64,000 nt of DNA from Ampullaceana balthica. Taxonomy: Eukaryota > Mollusca > Gastropoda > Lymnaeidae. The notes under the pieces were generated by a model, which searched no databases, was not told where the DNA came from, and saw only the letters and a list, made by a program, of their open reading frames with translations. The translations under genes were made by a program, and so were the position numbers. Every line of letters starts with the position of its first letter. The stretch's first letter is position 1. The stretch is taken from positions 20,867 through 84,866 of the forward strand of contig CALYLW010000040.1 of assembly GCA_944989445.1 (NCBI GenBank). The letters run 5' to 3'. Of this stretch, positions 45,791 through 57,464 are shown piece after piece.

Positions 45791-46415
45791 ACCGCATCTG
45801 AAACAAATATTGACTGGGAAAAAACGATTAAATTTAAGGGTTAGGTTTAGCTATAGAATTTTAGGTTTAGGGTGCCTATGCGCTGCGCTTGCCTAAGAAT
45901 GAAATTAAGCTCTTAGTAAGGAATTCTAATATATATATTTAAATAAATACATTACATACATGATATAGCAAATAAATATATATTACATTGTATTTCCATC
46001 TGTCTCAGGGGAAAACAGGCCTAGAAGTGTTTGGGTGTTAGTACTTTCAATGCCGTCACAACTCTGGCATTGCTTGCCAATACTCAAATTTTAAAACTAC
46101 AGTATTTAGATTAAAAAGGGGATACAAAATTTTCATTCAACACAAATTTATTGTTCTACAAAACAATACTCGACCATCTTTGACTCTTCATATCCCCCCC
46201 CCTTATCCTTCTTCATTCAACGGCAACGAGGAACTCCACTATTTTTTATTTAAGGCATTTGTAAGTATGAGCTGTGGAAACTGACAACATTATCAACATG
46301 TATCATTTTAACAAATACATTTTTAGTTAAAATTAAATACTACAGTCTACTTGTAAAAATTATAACCTATGAGTGTAGGCTATCTTACTTGTCGATCCAG
46401 TGAAAAACTGTCTTC

Positions 46416-46560
46416 GGGGCTGTCCATAAAAAACTTCCCACGATTTTTGGCAATGTTTCACCCCGTTGTCACATTTTGTCACAAAAACTGAGACTTTTTT
46501 TTTAATCATTAAGACTTCACAAAGCCGTATTTTCTATTTGAAAATGAACAAATTTCAAAT
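46416..46560. mobile_element. Decayed GGGGCCGTCC MITE fragment
   Basis: GGGGCTGTCCATAAAAAACT followed by TTTTGTCACAAAAACTGAGA and CACAAAGCCGTATTTTCT parallels the copy at 7330-7500. The right half is lost. Confidence 0.5.
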
Positions 46561-46789
46561 TACTTTGTTCTCCCCTTACGTATAAGGTAAACATTTGAAT
46601 ATCACGTAATTTTTAATATCTTTGAATGAATACACATTTTTAAAATTTAAATTGAAATTAGTTTTTCTTTTCTTTTCGTGTCTGTGTGTGTGTTGGGGGG
46701 GGTCTTTACCTATATTATTATAATGGGGGAAGGGTCGGTTAGAAAAAAACATGTTCTCAACTTTGAAAAACAAAACAAAAATTAGCTTG

Positions 46790-47040
46790 TCATTAAGACA
46801 CAGATAATCTAAAACTAATACAACCCTTTTGTTAGACATAGATATAGGTGTCATACTCATAGCGATGGTCATAGAAACACCTTTCCGTATGCAAGAACAA
46901 ACTCATACCAATTCTCATTCCCGTCTGGAATTTGTGCATGGAATGGGTTGCCTGAACTAAGTACGAAAAGCAACACATATCAACACGTATGATAAAACAC
47001 CTTTTGCAAGCACCCTCATTGTTGTTTTTTTTAATTTTAT
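46790..47040. repeat. Dispersed ~240-bp repeat, copy A
   Basis: It shares CAGATAATCTAA...TAATACAACCC, TGCAAGAACAAACTCATA and AATTCTCATTCCCGTCTGGA with copies at 49805-50070 and 53855-54107. The mobility mechanism is unclear; no TIR or target duplication was established. Confidence 0.7.
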
Positions 47041-47959
47041 TCCAAACGAAATTCAAACTAATACCAGCAATGCAACTGCACATACACAGCTGGAGCTGCT
47101 CATGATAAGCATTGATTTTTTAAAGTTATATCTAGATCCTTGAGGTCCTTGAATGGGGACCCATCAAGTTTCTGACAGTGCTACCTTAAAAATTCATTAC
47201 ACATGAAATTTGCATGCGTGCATTGATTATTTGAGAACTACTGTTCAGTATTAGCATTGGAATGACACACTTTTAGCGTAAATATAGTGAAATCTGCCCA
47301 AAGCCAATGGTTTAGCTAGATATACCGTGGCGGTTTGCGCAGGCCAAAGACGATGGTGTACCGCCGCGGTGTACGTAGACACTTCGTAAAATTTTTGCTC
47401 AGTCGAGTCATCTTTGCTTTGAAAATTAAAGAATATTTTAAAGCTGAGATTTTCATATTTCTCTCTAGTTACAAGTACATCTATACATCTTAGTATTACT
47501 AAGTAAGTACCTTTTTCCAGTTTTAACAATTTTTGTATGTCATTTTTTAGTAAAATTACTGATATTTGTAGGCCATGTGCTGCTAGAGAGGAAGCTTTTT
47601 TTTTAAATTAAAAAAACGGGTCTTGGATGAAGGATTTGAGATTGTTTATAAAGAGCTTGGCCTATGGCTATAATATTAACATAAATGTAAAACGTTCCTG
47701 TATTATTTTGAATGGAGAGTATTTGTAAGATGCCTTTGGTCCAGTTGCTCATTAATTAACTTGTTTAAATTAATGTATGAATAACCCAGAGCTTAATGCC
47801 CCCCAACACCCAAAAAATTTTTAAAACCACCAAAAATATTGATAAAGTAAAGAAACTTCATGTTTTAAACTAATAAACAATATTAAGATATTATTAAATA
47901 TGATCACAACATTTAATGATTTGTGGAAATAATTTTATATTGTTTTTGTATTTCTTTAT

Positions 47960-48350
47960 AATAGATCCATTTGTCATTAATTGTGGATTATTTACCTGTT
48001 TGTGAGGCTTTTTGAGGGACAATCCAACAGTGGGCTGAAGAAAAACAGAGCACTATGAGTCACTACGCAAGAGCTAAAGCTGAGGAGCCTGAGGTCATTG
48101 AGAAATGGTTTAAACTACACAAGAATACTTTACAGGATGCGTAAATTATGCGGTCACCCCAGTCAGAAATTAATCTGTGAGAAACCGACTTCGTCACCGA
48201 CAACAAGACACAAAAAGGGTGAACTAGAGCATTTGGTACCATGTTAAATGCATAGAAATCCAAGAAAAGACTTATATTTAAGACATGGAGTGGAACAATG
48301 AGAGTTGTCAAAAGCCACAGTGAAAATATATATACCTTCTACAAGATGGG
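47960..48350 (+). pseudogene. Pogo-type transposase remnant
   Basis: The + strand encodes MSHYARAKAEEPEVIEKWFK and KNTLQDA, then after stops and a frame change an ETDFVTDNKTQKG-like block. This follows the order of pogo-class transposases, in which a helix with EVIEKWF precedes the first catalytic Asp segment (DETGF). The D of that motif and everything after it are degraded. Confidence 0.5.
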
Positions 48351-48414
48351 GCTTATTGCCCCCCCCCATTTCGGTTAAGTTTCATTAAGGGATAGGTCTA
48401 ACTTTTTTGTATAT

Positions 48415-48980
48415 TTTTAAGAATGTTAATGATTAAAAACGATTAATTTAAATTTAATGGTTAACTTTTGGAAAATTAACGATTAATAAATATTTAATTT
48501 TGATTAAAGTTAAAGCCGAAAATTGAAATGTATGGTGTCATAAGTAACATTTATTAAAATACTTTTTGAAAATCGAAATAACACTGTAATGTCTACTTTA
48601 TACGACATCTTTTAACCAACAAAGCAAACAGACATGTGTATTGACATTATTTGGTTCAAGTGATGAGCAGGTCTTATTGACATTATAACAACTTTGCACA
48701 CAGACTAACAAAGCTTAGACTTAGAGGGAACATTGCATTGTAGGCAAACGATTTCTCTCAATGGACACAATAACCTTTATCAACATTTTAAACATTCACG
48801 TCAGTTAATAGTTTAAAACGAAAATTTTAGTATAATCGTCCGGAAATTAGTTTATATTTATTGGCCGAAATATTTTACTTTTTGACTTCCAGTACATTTA
48901 TAAGTGGTGGGTCGATTAATCGTTAAAATGCTTAACAATTTATCGAGAAATTTATAGTTAATTTCCGCAGCCCTAATATT
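48415..48980 (-). mobile_element. Internally deleted hAT derivative, reverse copy
   Basis: Read on the - strand, it begins TAGGGCTGCGGAAATTAACT and passes through the same TGACTTCCAATAATTTGT-like and AACCAAATAATGTCAACACA-like blocks as 43816-44515. It ends with GGTTAACTTT-type AT-rich sequence. It sits inside the pogo-like element. Confidence 0.65.
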
Positions 48981-49148
48981 TTTGCTATATTGCTTCATAA
49001 ATGTTGAATAAAAAAATTTCTTTATAGAAATATGTGTTGCCTGTGACTTTAAAGCATTAGTTATTTCAATCTAATAATATTTATTGATTTCAAAGTAAAA
49101 AAAGAAAACATGTTGAAAACCTGGGGCTTATTACCCCGCTTTACCCTA

Positions 49149-49804
49149 CATGAGTCTTTCAGGACTAAAACTAGAATTACGATTTAAAATTCGGTAATCA
49201 ACCACATAAGTAAAAGTAAGAACAATAGTAAACATGTTTTTCCCTGGTTTATTTAAACGGATTAATACCTTTAATATATATATATTTACATTTTATTAAG
49301 TAAAATAATTTCAGATAATAATTATAATAAGCGAATGCTCTAACTACTGTCTACTGGGTTTGAGTCGAGAGTGTTACTGTTTGCCATTGAATTTGAATTG
49401 CAGTTTTTCCATATTCGAGAAACAAAGAAGTACAAACCAATGTGCCATTATTGTCATTACTAGACAAACATTGTCAGTGGAAAAGTGAAAAATACACAAT
49501 GATACAATTTTACCCAATGCCAATATTCAATATAAGTAAAAGGGCTACTCATTATGTTGTTGATGTAACAGTACATTATTATATAAAAATAGATTTTATA
49601 ACAAAGTAGGCATTTTGTTATTGCTATTTCACATAAAACTGCACTCAAATGTTGATCAATAATAGAAAAAGAAGAGAGGCATCAAAACTGACCAGAATAA
49701 CACCATCTCCATTAGTTAAATCATTAAACTTAAACCCTTGAAACTCTTAGAGGATAAAAAAAACAAAGAGCAAAGTAGTAATAATACATAAGGCAATTAA
49801 CTCC
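49149..49804. other. AT-rich intergenic, nothing recognised
   Basis: No supported repeats or coding sequence. A 62-codon reverse frame at 49460-49648 shows no known motif. Confidence 0.4.
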
Positions 49805-50070
49805 AACTTGAAATGCAAACACAAAGATAATCTAATACAACCCTCAGATACACATAGATAGGGATAAAAACACTTTTCTTATTCTGCATACAAGAATAAA
49901 CAAATACAAATTCTCATTCCTCCCATCCGGAATTTGGATGTAGAAAGGGTTGTCTGAGGAAACCAGGAAAACCAACACTCTATCAATATTTAAAACTCCA
50001 ATAAAAATGCAAGACTAGAGATAAACCATGGATAAGTGTAGGATGCAATAATTTTCTGTATAGAAAGAGC
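49805..50070 (+). repeat. Dispersed ~240-bp repeat, copy B (upstream of the dehydrogenase gene)
   Basis: It contains CACAAAGATAATCTAATACA, GATAAAAACACTTTTCTTAT and CAAGACTAGAGATAAACCAT. Copy C, 3.8 kb away beyond the dehydrogenase gene, is its inverted partner. A further hairpin, AGGATGCAATAATTTTCTGT with ATTATTGCATCCT, occupies 50040-50153. Confidence 0.75.
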
Positions 50071-50282
50071 ATCTGTAACAGATAAGATATGATCATATAT
50101 AAATACATTTACTTTTTCTACACAAAAGATTATTGCATCCTTCTGTAGTCTATGGCATAACTAATGCTAAAATTATGGAATTGCTTTATAAGAAATGAAA
50201 CAACTATGCTAACACTACAGAGTTTTCCTTATTTAATTTTAGAGTTTGTCTCCCTTTTTTTTTCTCCAGATTCTTTTTAGAG

Positions 50283-53188
50283 ATGCAGTTTTGGGATTTC
50301 GGACAAATATTTGGAATACTCTGTGTACTGGTTGTTATATTTGCAGCAAGTTGGGTATATTTTCGAACCAATATTGGAAGATGTCAAAGTAGTGTAGATC
50401 TTTCAGGAAAAACTGTCGTTATCACTGGCGCTAATGTGGGTTAGTTTCTAACAATCCTGGAACTATTGATTTAGCAAAGTAATTTTAAAATTAGTTGATT
50501 AAAGTTATTTTTTATATTTCAAATATAAATTATTGCTCTTAAAAAATATTAATCTTGAAGTTTAATTTAGGAAAAATTATAAATTACATGTACTTTATCT
50601 TTTAAGGTATAGGCTACTACACAGCATTAGATTTGGCTCGACGAAATGCACGAGTTATATTGGCATGCCGTAATAGAGAGAAAGGTGAACGGGCCAGAGA
50701 TGAGATTATTTCAAAGACTGGGAACAAAAACGTTGTTGTCAGGATTGTTGACCTTTGCCTTATGAGATCTATCAAGACCTTTGCTAAGCAAATTATTGAT
50801 GAAGAAGATCGGCTTGATATACTTATTAATAATGCTGGTGTTGTCAGTAAGTTTAAATTAGTTTATAACAAGCCTAACTTTTGACCTTATATAACTTGGG
50901 CACACCTAAACTTAAAATTTTAATCAGGAGCATTGCCCTGATAATGTATTATTGTCTGTCTAGCTCAACATAGCTCTGCCCACCTTGAAATCATCCTGAG
51001 ATCACCTAATTCTGGGTTTGAATTTCTACTCAGTCAAGCGTTTTGTACCATCTTAAAATGTATATAAGAATAAAGAATACTATACATTATGGCGGCTGGA
51101 TAACAAAGTCAGTAGTGCGCTCGCCTCAGGAAGCTGAGGGGCGTGGGATCGAGCCCACGCAAAGCCACAATATAAATAATACGCTAAGAAAGTCCTCCGC
51201 TGACCCCTGGAAGGGAATTGGGGCCCCCACCAGGTATAAACAAGCCCCGAGTAAGCTCTAATGGAAACATTAGGGATCCCCTACGACCATCCGTCATGGG
51301 ACTTACTTACTATACATTATGGCTATTTAACTTGTCTACATTCCAACAAAACATTAATGAAGTCTTTTACTTATTTTAAATTAATTATTTTTATAACACC
51401 ATAATGGATACCTTATTTTTCTGAAAAAAAATTAACTGTCTCTTACTGTTGTCAAACCTCAAAAATCATTTTTCTTAAAATAGATTTTTTTTAAAATATA
51501 AATATTGTATCACTGATATATATAATAATATAGCTGAATACATCTGGGGTCTTGCAAACACTCATGAATACTAAATCTGCAATATCACTGAGCCTTTCAA
51601 CAGAATAAAATGGGCTCATTTTCTTTTATTACAATATCTTGTCACATCACTGTGACTCTTTCACCACAGACCAAAGTGAAGAGTACATAATTCTGTGAAT
51701 ATGATTCTATACACCAAAAAGAGCCTTAAATCATTAAAAAATTAAGCATGGACCAATGAAAGTTTGCAGATAAGTTGTTATAGATTCCAAGTTTCATACT
51801 ATTTTCTTTGATAGATGAAGGAAAGGCAAAAGTTCTTACAGATGAAGGCTTTGAGAGATTGTTTTCAGCAAATTATTTTGGACCATTTCTTTTAACCAAC
51901 TTACTGCTAGGTGACTATTAAATTAATTATTTAACATGTTGGAAATGTTTTAAGATTTATTAGTGTTTTGCAAAACTATTTTCTTATAGATTTTTTATAT
52001 ACTTTTTTATGAGTTTTCCTGCAACTTTTCAACTAAGTTTTTATTTTTGGTATTTTAAGATAAATTTTAATATTGAAAAGCTTGCATAATTCTATAATCC
52101 CATGTTAGCTATGAAACAAAAAAAATTTTTTAATGTATCTAAAATATTTTGTCAGATCTCATGAAAAAATCTACCCCATGTCGCATTGTCAATCTTTCCT
52201 CAATGGTCAACAAATTTGGAACAATTGATTTTGACAACTTGCAGGCTGAAAAGAATTTTGTACATCACCATCGTTATTTTGATAGCAAATTAGCTGTCAT
52301 TCTCTTTACACGTGAACTTGCCAAGAGGCTTGATGGAACAGGTTTTTACATGTTTTAAAAATTCAGGTTTCTTATTTCTGCATAAAGTGCACAATAATAC
52401 AGTGCAAAATTTACTTTCCAAAGTTTCAGCGCAGTAAGACCAGCCCTTTACTGGGTTACCATGCTATATAAGTATCTATTTTTATTATTATATTATTACA
52501 TTGTTTTAATTCAAGTTATTTTCTTTATAGATAATTATATAATAAATGGCACCATTTGGAAAAATCTGTAATTTTTATTTTATTTAATCTTGAATATTTA
52601 AAATGAAAACTATCTGTTTTTCAGGTGTGACTGCCAATGTATTGCACCCTGGCTCCGTTGCCACTGATCTGCTAAAGAATATGTTTGTCCTTCTCCGAAT
52701 TCCTATACAAACATTCATTAAAATCTTTTGCAAGGTTAGCTACAATTTTGTTTTAAATTTTATAATATAAAAGGTCCCTATTAGATAGTTTTTTTAATAA
52801 AAAATGATGCCATATCAAAGTATAAACTACATCCTTCAGGCACAAATGAGATTATATTTAAATGTTTTTTTGTCCCTTGTTCCACCCAAGTCTGAAGACA
52901 AAAAGTTAGGGAGAAAATGTCTTGATCTTAAAAAATCAAAAGTATGTCCTACAAATGTTAACTAAAAAATGATATTTTCACTCAATCTAGACTGGTGAGG
53001 AAGGTGCTCAAACTAGTATCTACTTAGCTGTATCTGAAGATGTTCAAGACGTCAGTGGAAAATACTTTGTTGACTGTAAGGTTCAAGAAGATGGAGCTAA
53101 TCCTTTGTCTCGCAATATGGAAGTTGCTGAAAAACTGTGGAGAATTTCTGAGGAAATAACTGGGCTTTCCGAGAAAAAAACTTCTTGA
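50283..53188 (+). CDS. Retinol-dehydrogenase-like short-chain dehydrogenase (RDH11-14 type)
   Basis: Six coding exons join in phase: 50283-50439, 50607-50846, 51815-51910, 52156-52341, 52625-52734 and 52991-53188 (987 bases with stop, 328 residues). An N-terminal membrane helix (GILCVLVVIFAASW, 11-24) suggests membrane anchoring. The Rossmann fold shows TGANVGIG (48-55) and NNAG (127-130), and the Arg-rich segment ACRNREKGERAR favours NADP(H). Catalytic residues are Asn152, Ser179/180, Tyr205 and Lys209 (YFDSK). A HPGSVATDL block follows at about 234. Family members reduce or oxidise retinoids and other lipid carbonyls; the substrate here cannot be told. A strong polypyrimidine tract and TTTTTAG lie 2 bases before the ATG, so an upstream noncoding exon is likely. 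The exon 4 donor (GTTTTT) is weak. Confidence 0.93.
51091..51307 (+). mobile_element. tRNA-derived SINE in intron 2 of the dehydrogenase gene
   Basis: The head resembles a tRNA, with an A-box-like AACAAAGTCAGTAGTGCGC and a B-box-like GTGGGATCGAGCCCAC. The tail ends in a short ACTTACTTAC repeat. It is flanked by TACTATACATTATGGC at 51078-51093 and 51308-51323; the last bases of the left copy may belong to the SINE. It is in the same orientation as the gene. Confidence 0.85.
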
Positions 53189-53272
53189 AAAGTCCCAAGT
53201 ATTTTAGCATTAATATATTTTAGGTTTAAGTCAATGATATGACAATCAAATTAATTTTATGTACATGTACTA

Positions 53273-53278
53273 ATTAAA
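53273..53278 (+). promoter_or_regulatory. Possible polyadenylation signal (ATTAAA) of the dehydrogenase gene
   Basis: ATTAAA lies 85 bases after the stop codon. It is the first canonical-variant signal downstream. No T/G-rich element was checked beyond eye inspection. Confidence 0.35.
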
Positions 53279-53854
53279 CTATGCATTTATACAACAGTTT
53301 GTCCATCTTGGTTGTACATTTATATTTAAGCATGTCAAGTTAAGATTTATTTTTATACTTTGCCGCACAATCTTTTTATGTTATTCTTTTTGAGTAGTAG
53401 CCAATTTTATCATAAGCAAACCCGGAAATTGAGCCCAAAATAATGACTTTGATTTTTTGTCATTTATGTTATGCCTGCTGTGTGCATCAACAAAGAATTA
53501 GAAAATACCATGAGTATTTTTAAAGGTACACTGTAGTACATAAATACACTTGGTAAAGAAACCCCTGCAGCTGCTAATTTATGAAAACATCAAATTAGCA
53601 ATATCATCGAAAACAAAATGACTGTTGCAAAATTCAGAATAGATATATTGTTTTGCATTATATGAGTTGTACGGTTAGTTATTTATGTCTTTTGAAGATT
53701 TTATGGATAGAATTTATTTATCAGGGATAAATTACATTTTTTGTCCATTTGTTGGACTGGTTTTTTTTATTACCAGTGCTGATGTTTTTGATGGAAAATG
53801 TTGATGTAGGTCTTTAAACGTATGTAAGCCAATCTCTGATTTATCTTATCTTTT

Positions 53855-54107
53855 ATAGACCTTTCTTATATACAGAAAATTATAACATCCTACAATTATC
53901 CATGGTTTATGTCTAGTCTTGCATTTTTATTAGAGTTCTAAATGTTGATAGTGTTGATTTTCCTGGTTTGATCAGGCAACATATTCCACACCCAAACTCC
54001 AAACGGGAAGAATGAGAATTTGTATGTTTGTTCTTGCATAGGAAATAAGAAAAGTGTTTTTATCCCTATGTGAGGGTTGTATTAGATTATCTTTGTGTCT
54101 TTTATTG
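53855..54107 (-). repeat. Dispersed ~240-bp repeat, copy C (downstream of the dehydrogenase gene)
   Basis: It is the reverse complement of copy B: GGTTGTATTAGATTATCTTT, AAGAAAAGTGTTTTTATCCC and CCATGGTTTATGTCTAGTCT all correspond. With copy B it brackets the gene. Confidence 0.75.
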
Positions 54108-54139
54108 TTTGTTATTTTACATTCTGCTTATATACAAGT

Positions 54140-54193
54140 ATTTTTCAAAAGTTAACGATTAAATTTAAATTAATCATTAACAGCCCTACTAAA
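54140..54193. mobile_element. hAT end fragment (TAGGGCTG type)
   Basis: AAGTTAACGATTAAATTTAA followed by TTAATCATTAACAGCCCTA matches the end of the hAT derivatives at 43.8 and 48.4 kb. Nothing internal remains. Confidence 0.5.
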
Positions 54194-54252
54194 GGTTTAC
54201 AAATCATTAAAATGAATAACATTATGAAGGATCTTGTAAGTACTATTGTTAT

Positions 54253-55603
54253 CAGGGGTGCCACCGCTCCGGTTTATCCCGGAATTCCGGATTCATGAAG
54301 CTAAATATTTTAATTTTCCGGATTCGCGAGTTTTTGATTTTGCTCTTTCCGGATTCGCGAGGTTTTTTCTCGCTCTTCCCGGATTTTCCGGATTTGCGAG
54401 TTAAGATTTTTCAAATTTGGCTTCTGCGGTTAAAAGGAGGGGGGCAAAAATCATAATAAACGCGCGGCGCGGAAAGCCTATTCAGTGAGATGCGGACTCG
54501 CTATAAATAGGACTGGTACCGTGACTGTGACCTCTCCCTTCCTTTTGCCAGCATCTCATTGTCGCGCGATCGCGCATCGTTCTGCGCATATCAATAATAT
54601 ACGGAAAAACTTAGACAAAATAATTGAACGGATCGCACCCCGTTTGAATCGGAATTTTGTGCTTGACGTCAGTTTTCTAAAAAAATAATTTAATTTTATC
54701 ATAGATTACGTCAGATGTGTGCCTTCGGATGACCGTTTCACGGGTTATAAATACTAACATGGCATTAGGAGTTTTTCGTCTTCTTACTTTTAGTTAGTAA
54801 AAGTTTGTTTGTTGAGTTCATTATAAATGTCTCAACCGCTTTCGTTTTAGCATGCATTAATTATCGGGAAAATGAAGAAAAAATGATTGCAATTGCATCT
54901 GAACTGCCTGGGTTGGAAAAAACATAAATATATTTCTTTATTTTTTTCCCGTGATATTTACAAAAAAACATAAGTAAATTAGTGTTAGGCATACAGGCCT
55001 CTTTTACGTACAGATAAATAAATAAAATTAAAAAAATTACGACTTTTAAGTTTAAGGCAGGACTTTGTCACACTTTGTGCTACTTTAGCAATACTAAATA
55101 TATTAATCATTTTCACTGCTACTTATCTTTTAGTAATTAAAATTTAAATAATTATCTAATAGTTGCAATAGTAGTAGTTAGTAGTAGGCCTAATTGTAAT
55201 TTAATGTAATTCTAACCAAACCTAAATTATAAATTATAGTTATACTATTCATTTTCATTAGGCCTCTAACTCTAGTGCCTCTACTCTTACAAATTAAACA
55301 GTACAAGTAGTATAAGTACGAGATAAAGGCCCTATATACTAAAGACTATAGACAATAATAATTATTAAAATATGAACCTACTATAAACTATAATTTATTT
55401 AATAAATATATTGAGTTAATTTCAAAACAAGTCCATAAAATGGCTTAATACAATGAAATAAAATTCAAAGTAATAATAATGTATTTAATTTAGTTATCAC
55501 ATTATAATATATAAATAATATGAAATATTAGTGTAAGTTATTGTAAGGGAATTCCATAGTATATGCATGTTTCTATTATATTGTACATATTGCCTAGCAT
55601 ATG

Positions 55604-55690
<87 letters not shown>

Positions 55691-55944
55691 TTTTTCCTTT
55701 AAATTTAAACTTTCTCAAAATACTTTTTGCGAATGCGAAATACACTATAAATATTGTCGAAATGGGAAAAGGTGCTAAACACAATTGATGATTGATTTAA
55801 GTGGTTGGAAAATGAAAATTACAGTGGCACTTCGTTACGTTTAAATTTTCAGGGTTTGAAAAATTTATAAAAGAATTTTCAGGGTTCAAGAAATTTTAAA
55901 AAAGGGATTTCAGGGTTCACAGCTTCCAGTGAGTGGCACCCCTG
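54253..55944. mobile_element. Non-autonomous hAT element, exact ends
   Basis: The ends CAGGGGTGCCAC and GTGGCACCCCTG are perfect inverted copies, flanked by a perfect 8-bp duplication ATTGTTAT (54245-54252 and 55945-55952). Length is 1692 bp. CCGGATT-rich repeats lie near the left end and TTTCAGGGTTYA repeats near the right. A long (CA)n-(TA)n microsatellite occupies about 55603-55688. No transposase remnant was recognised. Confidence 0.88.
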
Positions 55945-55952
55945 ATTGTTAT

Positions 55953-56500
55953 GGAAGTAAAGATTTTTTTGTGAAATGTAAACAGATCTTCGTGGGTTTT
56001 TTTTTATGGCTCACATTAGTAAGAGCCGCAAGTTGAGAACAAAGTTCAAAATGTTCACTATTACTATACCTTCTTAATTTCGTAAAGTGTAAATTGACTT
56101 CTATCAACCAACAATGTGTGCAAAACATTCAGACATCTCAGTATTTCATGGTGTTTACAGAGTTTGAAATTCATATGGAGAAACAACAGAGATTCTTGTG
56201 ACAGTGGACATAAATAAATGTATTTTTTATAGTAATAGTGAGTATTTTTGCAAATGATATCTTTGAAATGCAATGATATTTTATATTTGCAACAGTGTGG
56301 TGATAATCAAAAGTTGCCTTCCCAAGTTAGATTAAAAAATAAATGCACTTAAATTTTATGGGAAAATTTTTTATTTTTTTTTAAACAAGATTCTCATGCT
56401 TGCTTAGGAATAATTAAGAAATACTCTCAGGGTGTAATCTCTGTCACTGAGATCTAAGCTTGTCAATATCCTCAATATAGTTTTACAATTCCATTACTTT
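55953..56500. other. Intergenic between the two host genes, nothing recognised
   Basis: AT-rich DNA between the hAT element and the probable 3' end of CNOT9. No repeat or gene was identified. Confidence 0.4.
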
Positions 56501-56589
56501 CAAAAGCAGTTAAATGGTCACCACATTGAAAATATATTGCAAGGGTTTATTTTAATAAAGATGACTCAGATAAGGTATACAGACAAATG

Positions 56590-57464
56590 CATTATTTATT
56601 GTGCCAAAAATAAATAATGAATATAAAAATTAACTTGTACAAATGCAAAAGTTTATTTGCAAAACTATTTACACAGCAATAGATATGAGACATTCTGATT
56701 TAACATTTCTATAAGGGAGTTCATTGAAAACATTTTCATCATATTTATTTAAAATCAATTGTTTGCAAAGTAACAAGTAAGAGACATCTCAAACTTACCA
56801 ACCCTCCTCAGTAAAATTCATTAAACAAAAAACACTCTTAGTCGAAAATGCTTTGATTTTAAAGGCATTTTTAAAATTTTAGGGATGGTTTTGCTTACAG
56901 TACAAAAATTTAAGTGAGAATAATAATTAATTACAAGATGTGGTTAAAACAAATTTATTTTTAACATATTTACAAACAATCTCATGCCAACTATTACTAT
57001 TATTAACAATGGAATGCTGTTTTCCTTTCCGACTGAAACAAAGGGAAACAACTATAAGAATGACTGGATTTGTTAAATATTACAGCTCTTAAATGCTCAA
57101 CTTTCGATTTTTATCTTTCACACAAGTTATCATAATTAAGAATTACATTTTTCAATAATGTACAACAAAAATTACATTCTTATTTAAAATGCTACCTGTG
57201 CAATTTTAACTTCACATCATCTTTTTTTATTTTTCAACAATTAAGTAGATGGTGGTAGTTATTGCTTTTGGCTTGCTGTTACTAACAATGTTGTAAGTCC
57301 AAACTGAGGGCTATAGTAGACATTTTTTAAAACATTACAGTAAGTAATAAGCTTATTCTAGTTGATAACCAGGCTTATTACATAAATTTTCTTCCCAATT
57401 CTTAAATTTAAGAAAGCCATGTCCTCCACGTGAATGCCAAACATTTGAGCTTTTATTGGTAAGC
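56590..57464 (-). other. Probable CNOT9 3' untranslated region
   Basis: The ~870 bases after the CNOT9 stop codon are AT-rich and lack repeats or splice-like signals. AATAAA on the - strand near 56596-56601 could be a polyadenylation signal. Extent is inferred, not shown. Confidence 0.35.

Larger units (their letters stand above)
45287..49146 (+). mobile_element. Pogo-like DNA transposon with nested insertions
   Basis: The left end GGGTAAAGAGGGGTAATAGC and right end TTATTACCCCGCTTTACCC are inverted copies. Both are flanked by TA (45285-45286 and 49147-49148), the target duplication of Tc1/mariner/pogo elements. Transposase traces are at 47960-48350. The element also holds a 102-bp hAT MITE, a MITE fragment, a copy of a ~240-bp dispersed repeat and a deleted hAT derivative, so its own length was originally much shorter than 3860 bp. 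Confidence 0.75.

Noticed and set aside
51091..51165. Functional tRNA gene in the dehydrogenase intron
   Set aside because: The tRNA-like head continues into a SINE body and tail and is flanked by a 16-bp target duplication, so it is a retroposon.
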